From: Auanema rhodensis
Taxonomy: Eukaryota; Nematoda; Chromadorea; Rhabditida; Rhabditidae
Direction of reading: 5' to 3'
Length of the DNA: 64,000 bases
Assembly: GCA_964057225.1 (NCBI GenBank)
Contig: OZ059897.1
Span: forward strand, 6,448,001 to 6,512,000
A program made the position numbers and the translations under genes. Every line of letters starts with the position of its first letter. The first letter of the stretch is position 1. A model generated the notes under the pieces. The model worked only from the letters and a program-made list of their open reading frames with translations. It had not been told where the DNA came from and ran no database searches. Shown in pieces: positions 38,871 to 53,167 of the stretch.

Positions 38871-41800
38871 TTCTGTAATATTTGAAATTTAATTTTTTAA
38901 TTTTTACAATCTATTTAACAATAAATGGCAAGAGAAATTATTAAAATTGAAAATCATAAATAATAATTTTGATAATGACTATGAATGGCCTTGATATTAT
39001 CTAGGACTGTCCGAGCAGTTACGGAGATTCGAGGTAGTAGGATAGCATGAGGATGAGAGTGAGTAAAGGGTCATAAGTGAAGTGAATCACGGTAATTTGG
39101 TTACATTAAACAGTCAATTAAATTGAATATTTCTCTGTAATGTTCGTAAACAATTCTCTAAAATTTGTCATTTTAATGAAAAATTGATGAAAATTATAGA
39201 AATTAGATGAAATCTAGAAAATTGTTGTTTTAGACTTTCCTAACAAGTAAGATACAGGTACAGGCTCAAGGTTGAAGAATATTTCAATAAAATATACAAA
39301 GATATCGCTGAGTCTTTGATTCTCAAGTATTTTCTTCATCTCTACAACCCTTTTCAAGAACAATTGAGGTTTTGATTTAAGGATGTATAGAGACAAAAGA
39401 AACACTAAGTTTTGTTGCTCTTCCAGTTAATGACCTTGTAAGTTACATATTATTTAAAATATATTATATATTAACTATATTAACTATATTTATTATAATT
39501 ATTTTAATATTTTATAATAAAAAATATAATATAGCAGATAAAAAGCCAAAAAAAAGCAAATCTTAGATTGACCCTTTAGGTAAAATCTATCCGGCTTAGG
39601 GATTAATTGATATCATCATATAGAAATCTAGTTTTAGAACAAATCTACGATATTACTATAAGAATATGGACCTGAAATAGTTTATTTTATAATTATTTAA
39701 ATTAATAAATTCATTTATTCAAAAGTTGAGGAAAAAATGCAAAGCAGGTTGATCGGCACAGAAGTTCAGTTTTGTTCCCCACAACTTCAGGATAATATTG
39801 AGGTAACTAGTAATTCTCTGATAGAATTATATGTATAGTTAGCTATATAGATGACAATATGTATTATAGATCTTATATGAGATCAGGAATTGTTTACATG
39901 GCAGTTACGGTTCTTGAATTGACTCGGACTCATGCCTACTTGATGAGAGTTCTCAAGGTACTGTTATACATACAACCAGATGGCATTTATGGAAAAGAAG
40001 AGATTTGAAGTATTTGGAATGAACTAAGTTAACCATTAGCTCATAGTATTTACTATTTATCTACATATAGTTAATATAAGAATGAGAGAAAGCCATAAGA
40101 GATGTGTGAAAAAAGCTGTTGAAGAGTTTCACGTATAGTACAGTTAAACATTGATAAAATTAGAACCTTGTGCTAAGAAATGCTGGAAAAGTTGGAAAAA
40201 GTGTTGTATATGAGAAGAAAATTGAGATGAAATGGATTATATATATTTAAAATGAAAATATGTGATGTACAAGCATTTCAAGTACTCTCTCTTCATTTAT
40301 TTGACATGTTTTATGAAATGCAAATGAAGGCGTGAAGAGATGTGTTGGGTCCCGGTCGGCTTCAGCTTTAGAGACTAATCTTCAAATAAAACTTCTTTTT
40401 ATATTGAAAAATGAAAAATAAAGAATGAAGATGATGTGGATGATGATATAAGGCTGGCTATAAGGCTCAAGTTGGTAGGATGTTGGCAAAAAACAATAAA
40501 ACAGTATGCAAATAGTGATTGCAAAGGCTCTTTTGACCTCACCGTGTCAGTAGTGGAGCCAAAACCTATTGTACTGATGTACACGTAAGAAATAATAGAA
40601 TAATGCTGATACTTGCTGATGATTTACTAAGAAGATGATGAATGAAAAAAGGATTATCAAATACAAATCGACGAAATGAACAAAAAAAGGAAAAAATGTA
40701 ATTGAAAATGAGTGAGACTGTATTGGATGACTGTGTTTGGCTAGTTTGAAAGTTCAGCCAACTTTGAAGTGGCTTATTCACTTTTTTAAAAATAATTTAT
40801 GCATAACTATACGCATATTTAACTTAATATTATTAAAAATAAAAATTATTGTAAAAGGCTAATTGTGACAACGGAATCTCATGCACTCTTTACTTCAACA
40901 TAGTACTCAGTTGGTTTCAAGTGGGGCGGGGTCAATCTAGATGAATAGCCTTGGGGAGGAGAAGGGGGGGTGTTGGTTGCAGAATACAGGAAGATCCCAT
41001 TACTGGAAAAGATTTGAGATTTTCAATTTGTTTTCAACATAGATTAAAGGCGTAGGAGGTACAAGTGAATGAGCAACAAGTTTTAAGTTTGAATTATAAA
41101 AATGAATAATACGATTCACAAGAGAAAAGACTGTCACAGACAATTTGATATGAGTAAGTTGCAAAAGAATTTGTGAAGCTTATTACGAAACTTAGTTTAC
41201 CTTATATACATATATGATGACAAAATGAGAAATAATCTGGTTGATGCTCGAACCAAGTGGGGGCGTATTGAAGTCGTCTACTACACTAACTGACTGGCCA
41301 GGTTTTTCAATTTAGAAATGAAAAGACCATAAATGGCTAAGCATACACACAAATACATTAACAGTTTCATTTGATGAAAAGTCAATTTTTTCGATGATCA
41401 AAGAAATAATTGAAAGAGAAGAAAACTATTTAATAGAGAAAGAAGAAAAAGAGAGAGAGAGGGGGGGGGGGAAGATGGAGAGAGAGAGATTGGGAAAAAG
41501 GAAAGAGAGAGAGAGAGAGAGTTAAAGTAAGAATGAGAAGTAATAGAGAAATGAAAGAAGGTGCTCTAAGTGACTGTGAAACGACGATTACTAATAGAAG
41601 ATGATGAATACAAATTATTTTTTTATAAACTGAGAATTCTCCCTCTTTACTTACAGTTTCACCTAAAAAGGTATCAATGAAAAGTAAATTATGAAACTGA
41701 CTGAAATGCTTTTTCTTTCTTTATGAACTGAAGAGAGAGAAAGACAGAAAGAGAGAGAATGGGAGAAATGGAGAGAAAGAGAGGAAGATAGAGAATGAGG

Positions 41801-44800
41801 GTGGACTTGTTACATGAATCAGATTGAGTAGCCTGGCACCTCCTAATATCTCCTCCAAGAAAAATAGATGAATAAGAACTGAAAAGAATGGTTATAGGTT
41901 GTACCAGATGTAGATTGAATGGAAACATCAGCAGTTCATGAATTTCTCGAGAAAAATAGAAGCTGCAACATGAAGAAGAAAGACAATTTTCCATCATAAA
42001 TTTGAATGAAACGTTAGCCTTCCGGCGTAGAAGTTAGAAGTTATGGATGGATGATAAACATAAACATCCAGATGGTATAGAGGAAGTTTACTAATTGGCA
42101 GATGTGTGAATAAGTTTTATTACAAAGATGATGACAAAGACAGATTTTACATGTTAATTATATGAAAAACAACAAAATAGTTAGTAATTTGGTTAAAAGA
42201 AACGATAACCTTAAGATTATTCTTAAGATGTTATGAAAACTATAATGTCTTAGCTCTAAATAGAATCTGTTTAAATAACACACAGAAGATAAAATCATCA
42301 TAAAAAGCTCATAAAATTAACGAAAAAAGGGCGACGAAGCTTTAAATTCAGTTAGTTAGTTATGAAAAAGAGGTGTTTTTATGCGAAATCATGCAATTTC
42401 TTTAATTTTTTCCAACAAAAAAATGTTTGTGATGATGACAATGAGTTGACAGTCGGCTTGTCTGTCTTCCAAAGTTATAACAAAAGAGATGAAACTGTTC
42501 GATGAAAAGATGAGCAATATATGTTAAAATAGTAAAAATAGGATTGAAGATTGTCGCGTAGCTTTTAAGAAAAATTGCTCATCATCCTCTTTTTTTTCTT
42601 TTTTTTTTGTCTCTGTTTTTCCTTTCTTAACTTCTCATCTTCATACTCGTCGTGTTCGTTGAGTGTTCAATACTGATTCGTTGATTTTGCTATTCTGAAT
42701 CTATATTAATCGAAGAGACAAAGTTAAATGAGTCAGCTACAACCAAGAAAGCCAGTTATGAATAACATGCTATTTCCGTTTTCCATCAGTTATGACCAGA
42801 CTTCAATAACTGACCATAACATTTCAATAAATTAAAATAGTTAAATTATATGTTTATATATATAGTTAGTTAAAGAATATTAGAATTTATATAATATAAT
42901 TATCTAAATTATCTGAATTATCTAAAATATTTTATTGATTAAACCGTTCGACAACAAAATTTAAGGAAAAATAAAATATGTTCACGTACATACTCACGCT
43001 CACGTCACGTCTAATAACACGTGTCATCATAAATCTTTTACGTGCCAATGCTAATTGGTTACCAGGTTAAATCTCAATGTCTCTTGTTACTGTACACAGT
43101 TTATAGCTAGTAGACACAAACTGTATTCAGATGACATGCATCCATGATATCCAATGTATCTCTCAGCAGCTCATCTAGGGGGTTTTGGTTCATAGCATTC
43201 AGATGATGGCATTCGGGATGAGATAATTGACGGTCAAGCCTGACATTAAAAGGGAACAGCCAGCCATCAGCGGATAGATGTAGGCCTCCATGAACGATAT
43301 TATGCATTCATTTCCTGGCATATTTGGTACCAGTTGATTCACAGTAGTATATCCTCTCATATTCAATAGCTCATCTGATTTCTCTGATGCTCATGTATTT
43401 ACATGTTCTCTCTCTCGTATTCTGTTGATGTATTTTCTATTCGATCATCCCTATATCCGTCCGTAAAACTATTCGAAATCAGAGAAACGGAACGACCAGA
43501 TGAGCACACGGAAACAGGGAATTATCAATTGGGAACGAGGTCAAACATAACCTCATTCATATCTAATAGTCTATAGAAAAGCTTTCTTTCTCAAATTCTC
43601 ATTTTGGTCATAATATGACTGACAGTAAAGCTTTGACTTTGGTATTTCACTGCAAAACACGATTCATCGAATATTTTCGAAAAGAAAAAACAGAATGAAT
43701 GAGTAATCGAGATGAAGAAGCGAAACGATATGGTAGATAGTAAAATGTGGTGGAATGAGGATTCCAAAAGGAGTTGCCCTAGTCTCTCAAACACCGTTCA
43801 ATATCAAAATCTACAATCTAAACATCTAAACCGTCAGGCTATTAGCCGACAATTTTTACTTTCTTCTCTCATTTTTTTGGTCATTTTTTAGCGCAAAGCT
43901 GTAATGACTTCAAAAATAGTTTCGATAGCAATTTCTTGTCCCAAAATGATTTTTCTTTCGCAAAATTGGCTGGCTAAGGAATCAAGAAGTCATTGAACTC
44001 TTGTAGAATAATCAAGATATTCTATTCAAATGATTGATGAATGAAAATCTGTATAACACTTACGTATATCATTCAATACTGAACATAGTTCTCAGGAGTA
44101 CTCTGAATGAAATCAGTTACTATATCTGAACAATGCTCTTAAAGAAAAAAAAGGTTGTTGTTATTGAAACTCAAGCTGGAAGGTAATGTATGTGTGTGTG
44201 TGAGTGTGTATGCATGGGGAAGAGGGTAACGGATAAAGAATGTGAGAATATAAGAGAAAGGTGGCTAGTAATAGTTTTTTGAATAGAATATCCTATAGAC
44301 TGAATCATCATCTCATCATTCAAAATGACCTTACTCTATACTTATACTCATAGCTACTAGTTGTAATAGTAAACGTATCCATCTTTACATGGATTACCCG
44401 CATATATTATTGGAAAGTAAGTAAGTAAGAAGAAGAATTATATATTCTATCTATGAAATATGTTATGATTTCACATAGTTAACGAGTATCACAATGAAAA
44501 AGAAGATTATGATGATGATGATGATGATGAAGATAATGAGATTATATGGCGATAATTGAAAAATCCTATACAAAAAGAAGAAAATTATTGAAATTTCAAC
44601 TTTTTTTATATAAACTATTTGGATAAAATCATATAATTATATGTATATGTATATAAATAGGTTAATTTACTTTTCCTTTTTACTTCATTGTCGACGCAAA
44701 TACCGAAGCCTATTCTCACTCATCGTTCGCCGCCGTTTTCCTCTCGTCCTCTGAATCTCTCTATGTGGTGAGTTAAGTAAAATATGCAAATGAGGTCACT

Positions 44801-47527
44801 AAATATGGTTTTGATTTTCCTTTTAAACGTTTTAACTAAATATGGTTTAGAAATGAAAATTTGTTGGACACAATAGCTAATTTCCTTATGAAAACTTGAT
44901 TGCAAAAGGAAATTAACTCAACTATATGTATAAGAGTACAAATGGTCAAACGAAATTCGAGATGAGGATCAACTTAGCAACAGCATATTCTGAAATATCT
45001 GAAAGCCATAACGAGAGACGATAAATTAAAATAAAGTTGAAGAACAAGCTCATTAGCAAAGCTGATAGTGAAAAGAAAAACTTTTTTTTGCGTCTTCTTC
45101 TGCTTCTTCTTCTTGCTCCAGGCAATGGTAATGCGGATGCGGAAAAATGAAAGAAAAACTTTTTAATTTTCATTTCAGATTGTGAGCATGATGTACTTGA
45201 ATGAGCAAACAACTTCCGTCAGATTATCATCATTATATCTTGGTGAAGCTTCATCTTCATCATGTTCAATTGATAAACAAACATTAATTTTTTAATTTTC
45301 ATATTTAAAATCTCCGAAAATCCTGTATAGAAAGATAGCTAATTTAAATAAAAAATTCTTTTATCTTTAGTTGTTATAATCTAAATTGAAATGGCTATTT
45401 GATTTATGAGTATATTAGCCATAATCGGAACTGAGTCCATTTGACAATAAACATCAGAAAAAATGAAAATAACAATAAGAATCGGAGATTTATTTGTTTG
45501 GAAAAAAAGGTAAATGTTAAGATTAATTCTATAACTATATGAGAAAAAACATGTTTCCGAGCTACCTTTTCTCATAAATTGCATCATGACCATGTTCTTC
45601 GTTCACTTTTTTCTTATTTAATTTCCATTATTATTGTATTAGACGTATGTTTTCTCAACAACTAATCAGATATCTTTATTTCATGCCATCAACTTACTCT
45701 ATTAGAATCTATATCCATCATCTATTTGAACTTCTTCATATCTTTGTGGTTTTTTTTCTTCGTAAAAACAAATTGACCATCCAGAAGAAATGGTTCTTCA
45801 AACTATCTGGTTCAGTTACCTTTAACCATTTTTGAGGGAAATCTGTTGACAAGGACAAATGATTTGTCCTCTTAATTAGGCCACACAAACGTTTTTTGAA
45901 ACTTCTTTGAGATAATAATTCACCGTTGATTAATCTTCTCCATGAAAAACAAACATCTAAGAATGTTCCAGCCAAAACTTTTATTCTTGTCCACATTAAA
46001 TTTATTTTTAATAAAATAAATAGAAAAAGACGAATATTTCATTAGAAGGGATGAAAAAAAAAGATTTTTTTCAAAGACTGAATCAATTACAAGGTCATTA
46101 GACATGTTTTTATTCAAATTTTTTTGCACTGAAATAGTGTCTGACTCGCTACTAAGGTGCTAATCCGATGCTTAATATTTATATTAAAAAAATCAGATAA
46201 AAACTACAAATAAACATTAGCATATGCTAACAATGCGTGAAATTGTAATTAGCATACTGTGTTACTACTAACTATTCTGACGTAACGTACTAGCGTTCAC
46301 GTGTTCCATTTTAAATCCTATTTCTCGTCAATAATTAAGATTTTGAACGGTTGTTTTCATATAATTAGCAAGATTTCTAACACATAAAATATTTCAAATT
46401 ATACGAAATATTAACGAAAAACTTCTTAAGAATTACTGTTGATTCAACAAGTTGTGACAAGCCTTACGAAATATTATGATGTATTAAGTTAAATGAAATA
46501 TATTTCATAGTAGTAATGACCTAAATGAAGAAACATTATCTATTAAAATCTTCATTATCTTCATTGAAAACGTATATGAAACTTAGCTCAAAGTCACTTT
46601 TCATTATCGCTTTGTCTTTCATAAAACGCGATCGGATTAGTCATACTGAGAGAAGGAAAAAACGAGAAAAAGATGTGCGAAACATGGCCTGATAGATTTC
46701 GGAAAAAAAACGAAAAAAAAAAAACAACTGGCAAAAGGTAAAAGAAGGTGAGGAAGATGAAGATGAAACAAACCGATAGCAGAAGATTACAGGAGATTAG
46801 AGTAGGGTTTTTCTTGTCAACCTTTTTCGTTTTTTCTTCGTTTTTTTAGGTTTTTCCATTCTCGTCGTCGTCTTGTCGGTTTGTCTCATCTAAACGTCTT
46901 TTGATTCTTTCTTCGGAACTTGATATCTCGTCTAAAACTTTGATCAATTAGCACAATAATAACAAATAGAAACATCTGATGTATAAGAAAATGAGTAAAA
47001 AACCAAAAAATAGCTAACATCATATAGCATTTTCTTCGGTTATAAATAACTATTAATATGCTATTTGTTTAGAAAATATCAACTGCAAGTCCAGTTGGAG
47101 CTTGCTCACGGAATTCCGTTCAATTTCTTCTTCAAAAACAACCTATGTATATGAATATTCATTTAATTAAGCTTCAAAGCTGAGTCAGTCAGTCATATTT
47201 GATAAAATAAAAGAAAAAAAGTTCTTCTCATATCAGAAAATGCTTATAATATAAATTGCTTAGCAACGACGAGAATTCTTTTGATTATTCAGAACAAGGA
47301 GAGAAAATGATCATACTATTACTTTATAATCTTCATTTCTATTATGGAAAAAAAAGAAAATTATAAGCATCTTCAATCAATCTTATCTTGTTTTTCATTA
47401 TTTTTCTTAATCTTCTTCCTATATTGTCATTCTTTTATTTCAAAATCTAAGTTTCTGCTGATAGCTATTTTCAGACATTTTTTGGAATATATCAAACAAA
47501 CTGACTAAGAGCTCCAAAAAAAAATAA

Positions 47528-47661
47528 ATGAACGAAGGGAGGAAGAGGGAAAAAGAGGGAAAGAGAGAAGGCGACAACGAGGGAGAAAGAGGAAGAGAGA
47601 AAGAGAGAAAAAGAGGGAGAGAGAGAAAAAGAAAAGGAGGGAGAAAGAGAGAGAGAAAATC
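47528..47661. repeat. GA-rich low-complexity tract
   Basis: Over 130 bases almost entirely of G and A on the plus strand, with irregular GAGAAAGAGGGA units. An open frame across it is an artefact of composition. Confidence 0.9.
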
Positions 47662-48469
47662 ATTATTTTTGTCATCTATGTATGTAAAGTATTATCCAAT
47701 TTTGACCAAAAGAATATTGTAATTGAAGTTTTCGTTGCTCTTTTAGAATTTTCTCTATTTTGCTAATAATATTTATGTTAAAATATAGATTTACAAGTAC
47801 TTTTAAACATTTTCTTTATAAGCTTTTTGTTTTTTTTTTCGCATCTCATTGAGTTTCTGATATAAATAGAGTTCGATTTTATAAAAAATCAAAAATATTT
47901 TGAATAGTACATTCGATTTCTTTGATATAGGCTCATGAACAAACTAATTATAGTTAGGTGTCCGAACGCTATTTGTCGTCTAATCCTTCTCTTCTTAGTT
48001 GTCTAGCCAATGTCTTTCAGCTTTCTCTCTTTTCTCTCTACCTCTTTCCTTTTGCTCCAAGATATATACACAGCTTCTTACACTATTTTCTTGAACATTT
48101 TTGCCTTTTTGCCAAAATATAACGAGTAAAATTGATTATAATCATATCTAAATCAGAAAACTATATAGATATATGTTTCAATTTATTATAATAAAACTAA
48201 TTTATGAGCTAGTATTTCGATTTATTTCAATAATTAGTATTTCAAAATGGCTCTTAGCTTTAACGTCAATGTCATTGCTCCTCGTTGTTTAATAATTTCA
48301 ACTTCCTTTTTGACATTTTTAGAATATAATATATGTATGTACATACATATAAATTATTATATATTATGCTTCTCGGCTTCCAATTTTCTCTTATTAAATC
48401 GTAATTTTGAACATTTTTTTATGAGAATATAATTCGAAAAGATATGTTTCTTCACGTATTTCTTCCTTT

Positions 48470-48480
48470 CTCTCTCTCTC

Positions 48481-48517
<37 letters not shown>

Positions 48518-48520
48518 ATC
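48470..48520. repeat. (CT)n microsatellite
   Basis: CT dinucleotide run with one interruption (a CC near the middle), about 50 bases. Confidence 0.9.
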
Positions 48521-49918
48521 ACACACAAGTTTGCTTTCTTCCTCCGTATTCAACGAAATACATATGAATTTAGTTCTTTCATGTTATTATTACAAAGTTT
48601 TTTTTCGTTTTTAACCATGCATTTCTTTGAAAAAGCTTCTTCTATATATGTTTTAGTTCACAATTTTTAGTCATATGGCCAAAATTTTTGATGTAACTCG
48701 GTGAATATTAGACAATGGTGTGTCTTCAACAGTGTTTGCTGCCCGTTATTGTTATTTAATCTCTCTATATTCGTTATTTTTGAAAGCTAAAGCTTTGACT
48801 GACCAAACACATGATTAACCTTCTTAACACCTTACAAGCTTTTATACTAATTATATATATTTTTTCTTTTAATTTACTAATAGTATCAAAAGAAATACGA
48901 CTAACATAGTAACTATAATCTAATGACAGATTGAGAGGATAACGATCTAATTACATGTTATCCTTATAATCGTGTGACAGTGGATAAAGGCTTGCTAGCG
49001 ACAAAATCAAGAGGATAAACAATGCTTCATTACAAGGTTTCTTATCTTGTTTATATTAGAAGAGACATTGATTTCCGCCATGGTTATTCGTCCGCTCATT
49101 CGCTTGTTCTTCAGCACTTTTTTTTTTAAATTCTCTTATAACTAATTACACAATGCATATATGCAGTTACATATAGTATATTATTTTGAATTTATAGTTA
49201 ATCAGATGACATTTTCATTTCTTGTAAACTGATTAGATAATCTGATATTTTCTTCTTCTTGTTCTTATTGTAAGAAAAATCTTTTTTTTCTTTCCTCTCT
49301 GCAAATTGGTCAGTTAGCTTTTGCCAATCATTAGCCTTTGCCAGATTTTCGATGTATTTCCGGCCTTTGTGCATCGTTTTTGGAGAATTATCTGCATTCT
49401 CCTCATTCACTCTCTCAGACTACCTCTTTTTCTCTCTCCCTCACTCTTTCACTCTGTCTTCCAAAGCAAAATGATTCAAATGAATCATGCTATTATTACA
49501 TCAATTTCTACATATCTTCGAATGTCATAAAAAGTAAAAAAAGAATAGAATAAAGAGAGTTATGTCTAAATATAATTGGTTAGATAGAGAGAGAATCGAA
49601 AAGGAGAGAGAGAGAGAGAGAGAGGGGAGAAAAGAGATAAAGAGAGATACTTACTATGCTTCGTAGTATAATACATGTATGCTATTTAACAACGTAAAGT
49701 TGGTTCAAAGCTGAAGTTAATCTGAAACGAATCCTATTTCTCTTCACCTTATTTCATTGTTATATTTATTTTTTCATAAAATAAAATATATAAAAGGCAT
49801 TTCCGGTGTGCTCCAAAATCTTTATTGGTTATATCTATCTTTAATTAAAAATCGAAATGTTTTATCTATTTGAAGCTTGTGTGTTAATTCATTTCTTTTC
49901 TTTTAGATTACAGGAAAG

Positions 49919-50791
49919 ATGGTTCTTCTATTTCCTAAGCCATTACAGCAAAAGCCCCGTTCTCGCTTACCTATATTCTTATATATTTCATCAATAGTTA
50001 GTTTATAATAATAATAATAATATATTATTTATTATATTTCTATTATAGTTTCTATGTTTGATTCTATTTTATGGATCAGCTGTATATTGTCAATATGATC
50101 GATGTGAAAATTCATTCATATATCCGGAAAAGAATCGAATGTATGCATTGGTAATCGAAAGTTTATTAAATTGAAATGAATTTTTTACGAAAATTTCTAG
50201 TATTTTCCCATGTTTGTTGCTCCTCTCATCGGTCTAATTTCAACGGCTTGGTTAATAACTAATCTCTTCTATACTAATACACCCTGTGCTTTAGCCTACA
50301 ATTGCATGGTATGTCAACTTTAAAGTCTCTTCTCTTTTCTACTTCAACATTGTAAAAACAAAAACGAAAATCACGAAAAAACTTTGTTTTCTTGAAAACA
50401 TGTAATACTAAACATAACCAACCGTTCTCTTATATTGTCAACAATGAAATGACAAGAAAAAACGTGAAATATTTACGTGGAAAAATATAGAAATTAGCAT
50501 ATTTAAGGAAATGCCATGTGCAGTTTTTTGTTCTTTACTATCAGGAATAAGTGCTGTGATTGTAATTCATTATTCATTTGATTATGTAACACAAAAATGG
50601 AGTGAACAATGGGCATTAGCTGCTGTAAGTTCGTTTATAAAACTTTAATTTCATTTTTTTAACCATATTTCTTTTAAATAAAGATTTATGAACTTTTGAA
50701 ACAAAGAACAAGACGAAAAAATTGTCTGTTTTAGGCTGATGCTATTGCACTGGGAGCTGTACATGCTGTACTGGCTTTCGGCTTACAGTAG
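49919..50791 (+). CDS. Four-pass membrane protein, unknown function
   Basis: Not recognised. Five exons (49919-49996, 50049-50150, 50201-50308, 50508-50624, 50735-50791) join in phase to 153 residues. There are four hydrophobic segments: about residues 18-38, 61-84, 98-119 and 134-152. The loop between helices 1 and 2 has two cysteines (YCQYDRCENSFIYPEKNRM), and the segment after helix 2 has CALAYNCMEMPC. The fourth helix is short and Ala/Gly-rich and ends the protein. Size and topology are tetraspan/MARVEL-like but no family motif is visible. The fourth exon uses a TTTAAG acceptor, so that junction is the least certain; the other junctions are canonical. An acceptor-like CTTTTCTTTTAG about 13 bases upstream of the ATG supports the start. 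Confidence 0.7.
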
Positions 50792-51484
50792 CACAGATGT
50801 AACAAGCTATGCTATCTGAGAACATTCCTTTAAGGAACAAATCATTTATCTTTGTTATGGTTTTAATTGCATAGCAATATTTTATGAATTGCAGGTATTT
50901 GCTTTCCCTTTTCAATGAGGTTTTCCCTCATTCCATGATGATAATCCTTTTTTTGATCTCTTTTTCTTTGATTTTTTCATTTTAAAAGTTATAAATTGAT
51001 TTGGAATATAATAAGATATAAATACAAATTGAAAAATGTATGTATAAGTGCTGTGTTATTTCTATTTTCCTACATATCTCACTTTAAAATTAATTTTAAA
51101 CAATAAAAATTATTATATTTGTACTTATATTTTTGTAATAATTAGCATATTTAATAATAAAATAACAATAAATCTTTTTCTTCATCTTTTTTTTTCTTTT
51201 ATTTTTAAGAAAAATTAATAACAATATTCTTGATTGGGTTCATAAAACATTTTGTTTCAAAAGATTTGTTTAACACACTACATCTCATCGTAGTAATCTA
51301 TCAGATGATGTTTTACTTCAATAAATTCCACACATTGAATATTGTGTGTTGAAGCCATGTGACAAATCAGTTAACTTACCACCACATGGTCGTTCAATCT
51401 TATATTTTGTAAAAAGAAAAAAGATCTTTCAGTGCATTGATGTACACATGGAGAAAGTTACATTTATTTATAAAGAGAGAGGAA

Positions 51485-51487
51485 GAA

Positions 51488-51550
<63 letters not shown>
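51485..51550. repeat. (GA)n microsatellite
   Basis: GA dinucleotide run of about 65 bases with single AAA and GGG interruptions. Confidence 0.93.
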
Positions 51551-51552
<2 letters not shown>

Positions 51553-52101
51553 CGGAGCATCTATACATCATATCCAACTAACCTTTCATTTTCTAGAGAC
51601 TTGATAAACAAAAAAATGAATTGTCTGATTCGTTTGGAAAATAAAATGTTGAGTAAAATCAAAAACAAATTCATGTTGATGATGCCTTCATCTTGTTATA
51701 CTTGATCGATCTACTATATCTCATCGAGTCAGACAACTTAGAAGGTGGCCACCCAACAAATACAAAAGCTCGAAGCATATTCAAGAATTTGGCTGTGAAG
51801 CTTGTCAGAATCTGATTCACTAAAGCTGTTGAATATGCTTGTTGTATGGTTGAACATCTGCATCTGAAAGAAAATGAAGCTGACGTATAGCAAGCAATCA
51901 AATTGAAGAGAAATTTTAGAAAAAATCGTTTGGATGTTGCTTTAAAAGCAGTAGATGTCATATAACTATAGTTCAGTTTTTAGCATATAGTTTGTTTAAA
52001 AATAGAAAGAAACGACATCTATAAATTGAATTTATATGATTTACTATTGGCACTTAAAACCGCTTTTTAGGATATTTCAGCTCACTTAGTTGTAGAGCAT
52101 G

Positions 52102-52104
<3 letters not shown>

Positions 52105-52138
<34 letters not shown>
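52105..52138. repeat. (GAT)n microsatellite
   Basis: About eleven GAT trinucleotides in tandem. A shorter (GAT)n run lies at 44510-44531. Confidence 0.93.
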
Positions 52139-53167
52139 TGGAGCAGCTTGAATACAACAACGATTGATAAACTCGAAGATATTTAGCATCTCAAAGGTAC
52201 TTCATCTTATTTTCCTCAAAATGTTCCGTAACGACAAGATGATCTTGGAGTATTAGGCGATTCACAAATAATTCATATATATAACTTTCATCTTATCCTC
52301 ATTTCCTCTTGCTACACCTCTTCAGAATATACATATTTTCATGTGTTTCTATGAATGTTTATGAAACTTTTCATGAAAATAGTAAAAGGTTTAAGATATT
52401 TCCTCATATTTTTCAAGTTCAATATCATCTTCTTCAACTATACACATAATTAAAGATATATCTTAATCAAGATTGTTGGGCTGGTGATCATTGGTTCTGT
52501 GATGGGTGGGTGGACACCTGCTCTTTCTAATCTTACGTGATCATTGAAAGAAGATGATATTGAAGACAAATCATATGGGAAAACTAAAAATACTTATTCT
52601 CTGTTGATGTTCAACCAATAGCATCTGATGACACACATTGAACGTTTTTGAAACTTCCCCACAACAGTATATCAAGGCCACACTCTCCCCCTCCTCCTTC
52701 TTCAGCACAATGATACTGCTGCTTCTACGCAGCTTTCATCTATCGGAACATGTGAACATGAAGCTAAAAATGATGTCATTTACTGCTCCATGCATCTGAC
52801 GTGTTTTCAAGAACTGTTCACTAAAATGCTTAACCAGCTTTCATTAGTTGTATGCATTTAGCTAACAAGTATCAGGAGAGTATAGTAGTAGTTGAAGTAG
52901 ACCAAAGAAAATATTTGAAGAAAAAAAACATTTATTCAGTTGTCTGTTAATACATATTGAGATTTTCAAATAACCTTCTCTACAACACTTATTATTATTT
53001 TTTGACTTTTAAAACAAAAGTCAATTTTTTTATACAAAATATCATACAAAAACGATAATAATTATATTTTTATTTGATAAATTAATCAAATAAAATATAG
53101 AAAATGGAATTTTTGCTGATATTAAATACTGAAATTTTAAATTTTTTACTGTTTTCAAAAATTTTAT

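Larger units (their letters stand above)
38871..49918. other. Gene desert between fusogen and four-pass protein
   Basis: Eleven kilobases without a supported coding exon chain. Contents: GA-rich tract with a run of 11 G at 41441-41522; (GAT)n at 44510-44531; GA-rich 47528-47661; (CT)n 48470-48520; GA 49604-49625. An ACGTG-rich cluster lies at 42981-43045, followed by a G+C-richer island at about 43080-43330; a further TGACGTAACGTAC / TTCACGTG pair lies at 46278-46303. The left part probably contains the promoter of the fusogen. Confidence 0.5.
50792..53167. other. Intergenic, four-pass protein to calexcitin
   Basis: No supported gene. Contains a GA tract (51485-51550), (GAT)n (52105-52138) and A+T-rich sequence. 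A 97-residue minus-strand frame at 51671-51961 lacks splice context and family signatures. Confidence 0.5.

Noticed and set aside
39028-39056. GAGGTAGTAGGATAGCATGAGG, similar to the let-7 microRNA start
   Set aside because: The match to let-7 stops after about eleven bases and I see no convincing hairpin partner nearby.
45736-45996. 86-codon minus-strand frame resembling ordinary protein composition
   Set aside because: Isolated, no known motif, and no neighbouring exons in phase. It could be a decayed repeat but nothing shows it.
51671-51961. 96-codon minus-strand frame
   Set aside because: Low-complexity Ser/Phe-rich composition, no splice or family evidence.
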